Source of the DNA: JBBDMX01 sp038241095
GTDB taxonomy: Bacteria > Planctomycetota > Phycisphaerae > Phycisphaerales > Phycisphaeraceae
DNA: 7,284 nucleotides
NCBI GenBank assembly: GCA_038241095.1
Contig: JBBRGB010000184.1
Location: 1-7,284 of the forward strand
Direction: 5' to 3'
Each line of letters starts with the position of its first letter. Within the stretch, counting starts at the first letter, position 1. Both the position numbers and the translations under genes were made by a program. This document shows, in pieces, positions 1 through 4,957 of the stretch. The notes beneath the pieces were generated by a model, which made no database searches, was not told the origin of the DNA, and saw only the letters and a list, made by a program, of their open reading frames with translations.

Positions 1-14
1 TAAACTTGGACGCC

Positions 15-1118
15 ATGAACGATCTTTTTTCCCCGCGCCTCAACGCCCTGCGCAAAGGTTTGGTCAAGTGGAACGCGCAAGCCCTGCTGGTGACCAATCC
101 GCGGGACATTCGTTATCTCACCGGTTTCGCCGGCGATGACAGTTGGGCCTTGGTGCGGGCTGGGCGGGGCAAGGTCGATCTCATCAGCGACTCGCGTTTC
201 GAGGAACAGATTCAGCGCGACGCTCCGCAGACGCGGCTGCACCTCCGCACCGGTTCCATAGCCGCGACCTTGACTGAGGTGATGAAGTCGCATCGCCTCA
301 CGTCGCTGGCGCTGCAACGCGAGCATGTGACTCTGGGGCAACGCTCGCGTCTGACCAAGGCGTTGAACGGCGTGAAGCTCAAGGCCGTGGACGATGGCCT
401 GCTGGAACAGCGGGCGGTCAAGGACGCGGTGGAGGTGGCGGCCATTCGCAAGGCCTTGTCCATCCAACAGCAGGCCTACTTGCGAACCTTGGAAACCATC
501 GAGCCGGGGCAAACCGAAGCATCAATCGCCGCCCGGCTGGAGTTCGAGGTGCGCTGCCTCGGCGCTGACGGGGTGAGCTTTCCCAGCATCGTGGCGGTGG
601 ACGCCAACGCTTCGCTGCCCCATGCCGTGCCCGGCCCGCGCAAGGTCAAGGCCGGTTCGCTGATCCTCATCGACTGGGGAGCGCGGTGCAACGGCTACTG
701 CTCGGACCTGACGCGGGTGGTGGTCGTGGGTGGATCGGCCAAAAAGATGAAGCCCAAGCTGCGTGAGATTTACCAAGTGGTTCTCCAAGCCCAGCAAGCG
801 GCCATCGCGGCGATCAAGCCCGGCGCATCGTTGAAAGAGGTCGATGCCGCGGCCCGCGACATCATCAAGGCCGCAGGTTACGAGAAAAACTTCGGCCACG
901 GCCTGGGCCACGGCATCGGCTTGGACATTCACGAGCAACCCACGCTGTCGAACCGTTCCAAGGGCGTGTTGAAGCCGGGGCATGTGGTGACGGTGGAGCC
1001 GGGCATTTATCTGCCGGGAGTGGGTGGCGTGCGGATCGAGGACGATGTGCTGGTGACGGAGACGGGCGGAGAGGTGCTCAGCGACTTGCCCCGCGACCTG
1101 GATTCCGCCATGATTTAA
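15..1118 (+). CDS. M24-family metallopeptidase, Xaa-Pro aminopeptidase / Xaa-Pro dipeptidase type
   Basis: Predicted cytoplasmic two-metal peptidase that cleaves peptide bonds next to proline. From the ATG at 15 it is 367 aa, the usual length for short bacterial prolidase/PepP-like enzymes. Residues 1 to about 130 form a creatinase-type N-terminal domain (ALLVTNPRDIRYLTGF at 23-38). Residues from about 138 to 350 form the pita-bread catalytic domain. All five expected metal ligands are visible: D220 (LILIDWGA), D231 (CSDLTR), H299 (GLGHGIGLDIHE), E328 (VEPG) and E342 (RIEDD). The likely catalytic histidines H203 (PHAVPG) and H306 are also present. ATG 15 fits the family N-terminus. A TTG at 6 is in frame, and the frame stays open to the left edge, so the start is not settled; no Shine-Dalgarno can be judged in 14 bases. 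It lies 154 bases upstream of accB in the same direction. Sequence alone does not separate aminopeptidase P from prolidase. Confidence 0.93.
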   Translation: MNDLFSPRLNALRKGLVKWNAQALLVTNPRDIRYLTGFAGDDSWALVRAGRGKVDLISDSRFEEQIQRDAPQTRLHLRTGSIAATLTEVMKSHRLTSLALQREHVTLGQRSRLTKALNGVKLKAVDDGLLEQRAVKDAVEVAAIRKALSIQQQAYLRTLETIEPGQTEASIAARLEFEVRCLGADGVSFPSIVAVDANASLPHAVPGPRKVKAGSLILIDWGARCNGYCSDLTRVVVVGGSAKKMKPKLREIYQVVLQAQQAAIAAIKPGASLKEVDAAARDIIKAAGYEKNFGHGLGHGIGLDIHEQPTLSNRSKGVLKPGHVVTVEPGIYLPGVGGVRIEDDVLVTETGGEVLSDLPRDLDSAMI

Positions 1119-1138
1119 TGATTCCAGAATGGGATAAT

Positions 1139-1238
1139 GAACACGAAGACACGAAAACACGAAGGAATGCCAAGACAATGGCGTGTACGTAGCAGTGATA
1201 TTTCTCTGTATCCTTCGTGGCTTCGCGTCTTCGTGTTC
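1139..1238. repeat. Large imperfect inverted repeat built from ACACGAAG-type words
   Basis: The left arm (1139-1166) and the reverse complement of the right arm (1211-1238) match at 25 of 28 positions, with a 44-base spacer between them. The left arm is itself internally repetitive, with ACACGAAG/ACACGAAA units in tandem (1141-1164). From recall, words such as CTTCGTGTTCTTCGTGG are common as dispersed intergenic repeats in planctomycete and verrucomicrobial genomes, so this is probably one copy of such a family; that cannot be shown from one window. As RNA it would form a long hairpin in the leader before accB, ending 24 bases before the Shine-Dalgarno. No T-run follows the right arm, so it is not a typical intrinsic terminator. 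The spacer holds a weak promoter-like pair (AAGACA 1172-1177, 18-base gap, TGATAT 1196-1201), which is not convincing on its own. Confidence 0.85.
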
Positions 1239-1262
1239 GATTTGGTTTCCAAGAAATGCCCC

Positions 1263-1267
1263 GGAGG
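1263..1267 (+). promoter_or_regulatory. Shine-Dalgarno site of accB
   Basis: GGAGG lies 5 bases before the ATG at 1273. It fixes the accB start there and not at upstream in-frame codons from 1183, which would run through the inverted repeat and add about 30 residues foreign to the family. Confidence 0.85.
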
Positions 1268-1272
1268 CAAAC

Positions 1273-1761
1273 ATGATTGAAAACAAGAGTTTGCGAACCC
1301 TCATCAAGCTGATGGTCGAAAACGATCTGACGGAACTGGACTTGCAGGACGCCCAAGGCGAGCGGGTGACGCTCAAGCGTGGTCGGCATGAGGCGGTTGC
1401 GTACCCCCCCGCCCCACCACACCCCGCAGTCATGCCGTCAGCGCCTGCCGTGGCGGGCCACCATGCGCCAGCCGACGGCGCGACGCCATCGTCAAGCGAG
1501 GCCAACGGAGCCGATGCGGGCCTGACACCCATCACCAGCCCCATGGTCGGCACGTTCTACGGCTCCTCGACGCCCGAATCCAAACCCTTCGTCAGCGAAG
1601 GCGACAAGGTCACGCCGGAAACCGTTGTCTGCCTCATCGAGGCCATGAAGGTCTTCAACGAAATTAGAGCCGAGACCACCGGCACCATTCAGCGTGTGCT
1701 GATGACCAACGGCAAGGCCGTGGAATACGGCCAACCGATGTTCATGATCCGCCCGGCGTAG
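1273..1761 (+). CDS. accB: Biotin carboxyl carrier protein of acetyl-CoA carboxylase
   Basis: Carries the covalently bound biotin that shuttles CO2 from biotin carboxylase (AccC) to the carboxyltransferase (AccAD) in the first committed step of fatty-acid synthesis. The product is 162 aa, typical for AccB. Residues 1-37 form the usual N-terminal segment. Residues 38 to about 85 form a flexible linker rich in Pro, Ala and His. Residues from about 88 to 162 form the biotinyl (lipoyl-like) domain. The domain begins with SPMVGTFY (89-96), includes the AccB-type thumb insertion (around 98-107, STPESKPF) and carries the biotinylation motif EAMKV with target lysine K126 (codon 1648-1650). The start is chosen from the GGAGG site 5 bases upstream. 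A run of seven C (1404-1410) sits in the linker coding region. accC follows 62 bases downstream on the same strand, so the two are probably co-transcribed. accA and accD are not in the window. Confidence 0.97.
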   Translation: MIENKSLRTLIKLMVENDLTELDLQDAQGERVTLKRGRHEAVAYPPAPPHPAVMPSAPAVAGHHAPADGATPSSSEANGADAGLTPITSPMVGTFYGSSTPESKPFVSEGDKVTPETVVCLIEAMKVFNEIRAETTGTIQRVLMTNGKAVEYGQPMFMIRPA

Positions 1762-1823
1762 GAAAAGGCTTGAGGCTTGAGACCAATACAGGCAACCTGA
1801 TCACCCTTGGGGTTAACGCGTCC

Positions 1824-3179
1824 ATGTTTTCACGCATTCTGATTGCCAATCGCGGCGAAATCGCCGTCCGCATCATTCGCGCCTGCCGTGAGCTGGGCAT
1901 CGAATCGGTGGCGGTCTATTCCGAGGCCGACCGCGACGCCATGCACGTCCGCCTGGCGGATCAGGCCATCTGCATCGGCCCGGCCCCGGCTTCGGAAAGC
2001 TACCTGCAAATCCCCCGCATCATCAGCGCCGCCGAGGTCGCCAACGTGGACGCCATTCACCCCGGCTACGGTTTTCTGGCCGAAAACGCCCATTTCGCCG
2101 AGGTTTGCCGCAGTTGCAACATCGAATTCATCGGCCCCAGCGTCGAGTCCATGCAGCTCCTGGGCGACAAGGTGCGCTGCAAGCAGACCGCCGCGGCCGC
2201 CAAGGTGCCCCTCTTCCCCGGCTCCAAGGGGAAGATCGAAAACGAAGAGGAAGCCATCAAAATCGCCCACAAGATCGGCTATCCCGTCATCATCAAAGCC
2301 GCGGCTGGCGGGGGTGGCCGGGGTATGCGCGTGGCGCACAACGACATCAGCCTGCGTTCGGGCCTCCACGCCGCCCGCGCCGAAGCGGAAAAAGCTTTCG
2401 GCGACGGCACCGTGTTCATCGAAAAGTTTCTCGAACGCGCCCGGCATGTCGAGGTGCAGATCATCGGCGACCAGCAGGGCAACGTCGTCCACCTCTTTGA
2501 ACGCGACTGCACCATCCAGCGTCGCCACCAAAAGCTCATCGAGGAAGCCCCTTGCCCCGTGCTTGATGTCAAGACTCGTGAGGAACTCTGCAAGAGTGCC
2601 GTGCGACTGGCCAAGGCCGCGGGCTATTACTCCGCCGCCACCGTCGAATACCTGCTGGACAAGGATCGCAACTTCTACCTGCTGGAAGTCAACACGCGGG
2701 TGCAGGTCGAGCATCCGGTGACGGAGATGATCACCGGGGTGGACATCGTCAAAACGCAGTTGCTCGTGGCCGCGGGGCAACCGCTGCCGTTTAAGCAGAA
2801 GGACATCGTGCTGCGTGGTCACGCCATTGAGGCGCGGATCAACGCCGAGGACCCGGAGCGCCGCTTCACCCCCTGCCCCGGGCTAATCGAACGCTTGGAA
2901 CTGCCCGGCGGGTTTGGCGTGCGCAACGACACGCACTGCTACGCCGGCTACCGCGTACCGCCGAATTACGACTCCATGATCGCCAAGTTGATCGTCCACA
3001 AGCCCACCCGCGCCGAGGCCATCGCGGGCATGAGCCGGGCCTTGAGCGAGTTTGTCATCGAGCCGATCAAGACCACGATTCCCCTGCAAGCCTCGCTGAT
3101 GAAGAACGGCGACTTCCTGACCAGCGACGTGGACATCCACTGGCTCGAACGCCTGCTCAATCAACCGGCCAAAAGGTAG
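1824..3179 (+). CDS. accC: Biotin carboxylase subunit of acetyl-CoA carboxylase
   Basis: Catalyses ATP- and bicarbonate-dependent carboxylation of the biotin on AccB. From the ATG at 1824 it is 451 aa, almost exactly the family length (E. coli about 449), and the catalytic residues fall at or within one position of the E. coli numbering. Residues 1 to about 114 are the N-terminal biotin carboxylase domain (ILIANRGEIAVRI). Residues from about 115 to 323 are the ATP-grasp domain, with K116, K158, the glycine loop GGGGRGM (162-168), H208, K237 (RRHQK), E275, E288, N290, R292 and E296 (EVNTRVQVEHPVTE). Residues from about 330 to 445 are the C-terminal domain, with R338 (HAIEARINAEDP). No key residue is missing. 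The frame extends back to a TTG at 1770, but ATG 1824 gives the canonical N-terminus. The Shine-Dalgarno is weak: only GGGG at 1809-1812, 11 bases upstream. The intergenic gap contains a tandem duplication of AGGCTTG (1766-1779). Confidence 0.98.
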   Translation: MFSRILIANRGEIAVRIIRACRELGIESVAVYSEADRDAMHVRLADQAICIGPAPASESYLQIPRIISAAEVANVDAIHPGYGFLAENAHFAEVCRSCNIEFIGPSVESMQLLGDKVRCKQTAAAAKVPLFPGSKGKIENEEEAIKIAHKIGYPVIIKAAAGGGGRGMRVAHNDISLRSGLHAARAEAEKAFGDGTVFIEKFLERARHVEVQIIGDQQGNVVHLFERDCTIQRRHQKLIEEAPCPVLDVKTREELCKSAVRLAKAAGYYSAATVEYLLDKDRNFYLLEVNTRVQVEHPVTEMITGVDIVKTQLLVAAGQPLPFKQKDIVLRGHAIEARINAEDPERRFTPCPGLIERLELPGGFGVRNDTHCYAGYRVPPNYDSMIAKLIVHKPTRAEAIAGMSRALSEFVIEPIKTTIPLQASLMKNGDFLTSDVDIHWLERLLNQPAKR

Positions 3180-3194
3180 CATCTCTACGTTCAT

Positions 3195-3246
3195 GGCCCG
3201 GAAGTGTTGAGCCAGGGGATTTTCATCCCGCGTTTGAAACCGGGCC
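3195..3246 (+). other. Nested stem-loop region in the gap after accC
   Basis: A perfect 7-bp inverted repeat (GGCCCGG 3195-3201 with CCGGGCC 3240-3246) encloses a second perfect 5-bp stem (GGGAT 3216-3220 with ATCCC 3225-3229) closed by a TTTC tetraloop. The outer stem starts 15 bases after the accC stop codon. The position suits a transcript 3' end or processing structure for accBC. No T-tract follows, so it is not a standard intrinsic terminator, and stems this short can arise by chance in GC-rich DNA. Confidence 0.35.
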
Positions 3247-3319
3247 GATAACCATCGCACAGCCCGCGATCACCCCGCCCTTGGAGACGGAGCGTGTGGC
3301 GAATCCGCCCGCCGTGACC

Positions 3320-3325
3320 TATTCT
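3320..3325 (+). promoter_or_regulatory. Candidate -10 element for a leaderless transcript of the NrdJ-tail gene
   Basis: TATTCT (consensus TATAAT, 4 of 6) ends 6 bases before the ATG at 3332. Transcription starting at the usual distance would begin at or next to that ATG. The only Shine-Dalgarno-like bases are GTGGG immediately before the ATG, too close to work normally. The position where a -35 box would lie (around 3297-3302) has no TTGACA-like hexamer. This is inferred from spacing alone. Confidence 0.3.
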
Positions 3326-3331
3326 GTGGGC

Positions 3332-3724
3332 ATGGCCCAAGAGAAAAAACCCCACATGGTTGCCCAACGCCAATCCCTGCCGTTCACCCGTCAGTCGGTG
3401 ACGCACAAGTTTCAGATCATGGGCCACGAAGGCTACCTGACGGTGGGCCTGCACGACGATGGCCAGCCGGGTGAGATTTTCATCAAGATGGCCAAGGAAG
3501 GCTCGACGATGTCGGGCCTGGTGCAGGCTTTCTGCCGCGCGTTTTCGCTGGCGCTGCAGTTCGGCCTACCCTTGGAGGAGGCCATCGCCCGCTTCAAGGG
3601 CATGCGCTTCGAGCCGATGGGCCACACCTCCAACCCCGACATCCCCGAAGTGCTTTCCATCATCGACTACGTGGCACGCTATCTCGAACTCAACTTCCTC
3701 GATGACGCCCACGGCCGACGATGA
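3332..3724 (+). CDS. Standalone C-terminal module of B12-dependent (class II) ribonucleotide reductase (NrdJ/TSCPD-domain-like)
   Basis: The 130-aa protein (from ATG 3332) matches the C-terminal region of adenosylcobalamin-dependent ribonucleotide reductase. Diagnostic segments are LPFTRQSVTHKF (16-27), GHEGYLTVGLHDDGQPGEIF (31-50), AKEGSTMSGL (54-63), ALQFGLPLEEAIARFKGMRFEP (74-95) and TSNPDIP (99-105). The catalytic ten-stranded barrel, with its radical and redox cysteines, is absent. The only cysteine is C68, so the usual cysteine-rich NrdJ tail is missing too. Known parallel: some Pseudomonas split class II reductase into NrdJa and NrdJb, the latter carrying this type of domain. A similar accessory or regulatory role is inferred; a degenerate remnant of a full-length gene is possible, though the frame is clean and conservation is high. 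Alternative starts are TTG 3281 and ATG 3356. It stands alone between accC (152 bases upstream) and a convergent gene 18 bases downstream. Confidence 0.82.
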   Translation: MAQEKKPHMVAQRQSLPFTRQSVTHKFQIMGHEGYLTVGLHDDGQPGEIFIKMAKEGSTMSGLVQAFCRAFSLALQFGLPLEEAIARFKGMRFEPMGHTSNPDIPEVLSIIDYVARYLELNFLDDAHGRR

Positions 3725-3742
3725 GTTAACTCGCCCCGCGAC

Positions 3743-4849
3743 TCACCTGACCCGCTTGGCGACTTCCGCAAGAAACGCTTCCGCTGCGGTCTTGTCGGGC
3801 AGGCCTTTGTGTACCTGCAACCAAACGCCACGCGGGTCCAAGGCGTCAAGTACCTTCAGCGCATCAGTGGCGTCATCCGCCAATACCTGCACCGCCTTGC
3901 CCGCCGCTTGGCAACGCTGATACACATCGATCCACTTGGCCGCCGGCCCCTGGCCCGCGCCAAAGACCCATTGCACCGCGTCGAGATCGGGCATCGCCAA
4001 GAGCATGTCCAAATGCCGCAACGCCCTCGGCCCGTCCAAGTGAAAAATCGAGCGCTGCAACGGCTCCATCTCCCGCTTGATGGCGGGCAACACGATGTCG
4101 TGCGAAAGCTCGTGCGACAACATGCACCAGAAGTCGCACGAAGGCACATACGCCGGCCCAGCATGACCATAGTGAACCCAAGTCGTCGAAATACGCTGCC
4201 CCGCCCCGGCAATGATCCCGTGCAGACGCTCGAAAGCCTCGACATACACATCCGCGGCCCGCATCGTGGCCCGCGCCAGCAACTCCGGCTCTTCGAGCAG
4301 ATCCATGCACAGAGCCTCCGGCTCACGCAGCCCGGCCAGCAGATCCATGTTGCCGTGCAGGTCGGCCATGCCCACCAGGAAACGTCCTTGTGAAACTTCC
4401 AAGGCGTGGCGGGTGGCGTTTTCGATCCACTGCCAATAAGGGTTGTCGAAGTTGGCCGGGGTGTCGAGGATGCGTCGCCAGCCATCGACCTCATGCACCA
4501 CGGGCTTGGACCAACTGGTGTTTTCGCCAAACTCAAACTCCGCCCCCAAGAGCGTCGAAAGAATCTCCGGCCCAAGATTGGGCATGTACACCGGCAGTTT
4601 GTCCCCCAGATAAATCTGCCCTTGATGATGGTTGACCCAGCGGCCCAAAACGAACTCCATGTCCATCCAACGCTGGCGCAGGGAATCGTGTTGAGCCGCG
4701 ATGACCGAGCCTAGCTTGCCGCCACCACACCAGAGGGTCACGGGTGGACGGTCGATGATTTCACGCTTCCACCAAGCCTCGAATCGCCCAAGGGCAAGAT
4801 CGGCTTGGGGATGCCATGTTGGGACGGTGCTGGGTAAGGCGGTGGGCAA
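3743..4849 (-). CDS. Uroporphyrinogen decarboxylase/MtaA-fold protein, 'trimethylamine corrinoid protein 2'-like
   Basis: The 368-aa protein belongs to the URO-D superfamily, whose TIM-barrel members include haem-pathway uroporphyrinogen decarboxylase and cobalamin-dependent methyltransferases. Visible segments in order are RFEAWWKREIIDRPPVTLW (22-40), MADLHGNMDLLAGLREPEAL (161-180), SCDFWCMLSHELSH (237-250), FHLDGPRALRHLDMLLAMPDLD (269-290, read as FHLDGP followed by a helix), VQWVFGAGQGPAAKW (292-306) and a C-terminal strand near WLQVHKGL (343-350). It is unlikely to be true HemE: that enzyme's N-terminal arginine-rich motif is not visible. In MtaA/MtbA/CmuA-type methyltransferases a H-x-C motif binds zinc; here the apparent equivalent is H270-L-D-G, with no cysteine. 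The substrate is unknown; I infer small-molecule, perhaps methyl-group, chemistry. The start is TTG, backed by GGAG 8 bases upstream. The beta-helix gene lies 108 bases upstream on the same strand. Confidence 0.8.
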   Translation of the reverse strand: MPTALPSTVPTWHPQADLALGRFEAWWKREIIDRPPVTLWCGGGKLGSVIAAQHDSLRQRWMDMEFVLGRWVNHHQGQIYLGDKLPVYMPNLGPEILSTLLGAEFEFGENTSWSKPVVHEVDGWRRILDTPANFDNPYWQWIENATRHALEVSQGRFLVGMADLHGNMDLLAGLREPEALCMDLLEEPELLARATMRAADVYVEAFERLHGIIAGAGQRISTTWVHYGHAGPAYVPSCDFWCMLSHELSHDIVLPAIKREMEPLQRSIFHLDGPRALRHLDMLLAMPDLDAVQWVFGAGQGPAAKWIDVYQRCQAAGKAVQVLADDATDALKVLDALDPRGVWLQVHKGLPDKTAAEAFLAEVAKRVR

Positions 4850-4857
4850 AGGATGAA

Positions 4858-4861
4858 CTCC
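4858..4861 (-). promoter_or_regulatory. Shine-Dalgarno site that supports a TTG start
   Basis: On the - strand GGAG lies 8 bases before the TTG at 4849-4847. The frame upstream of this TTG holds no ATG, GTG or TTG before a TAG at 4894-4892. No ATG occurs in the gene until codon 62, well inside conserved sequence. TTG is therefore the best start. Confidence 0.65.
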
Positions 4862-4884
4862 AAGGCGCGGTGTGGCGCGGGGCG

Positions 4885-4890
4885 ATTGTA
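4885..4890 (-). promoter_or_regulatory. Candidate -10 box for the URO-D-like gene
   Basis: The - strand reads TACAAT (5 of 6 to TATAAT) 35 bases before the TTG start codon, which would give a leader of roughly 30 bases. No good -35 hexamer lies 16-18 bases further upstream. Because it sits in the 108-base gap after the beta-helix gene, it would let the URO-D-like gene be transcribed independently of its neighbour. Confidence 0.3.
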
Positions 4891-4957
4891 ACTACCCACG
4901 CCAGTGCCACACGGGGCCTGACAGCCCTCGCTAAAAGCTCATCCCGTCAACGCCAAT

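Noticed and set aside
1183..1272. N-terminal extension of accB by 30 residues
   Set aside because: The extension would be encoded by the right arm of the inverted repeat, lacks family similarity, and the GGAGG site supports ATG 1273.
522..1553. A 343-codon open frame on the - strand across the end of the peptidase gene, the repeat and the start of accB
   Set aside because: It spans two well-supported + strand genes and a palindrome, and its translation has no recognisable domain; GC-rich antisense artefact.
1830..2822. A 330-codon open frame on the - strand opposite accC
   Set aside because: accC on the + strand has every catalytic residue of biotin carboxylase; the opposite frame is a codon-bias shadow.
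3723..3732. Perfect 10-bp palindrome GAGTTAACTC between the two convergent stop codons
   Set aside because: It is too short and has no loop or T-tract to act as a terminator; palindromes this short occur by chance.
4890..4920. Sigma-54-like promoter (TGGCAC on the - strand) upstream of the URO-D-like gene
   Set aside because: The TGGCAC half is present, but no TTGC-type -12 element lies at the required spacing.
4913..4930. Short GGGC/GCCC hairpin between the two - strand genes as a terminator
   Set aside because: The stem is only 4 bp and no T-run follows it on the - strand.
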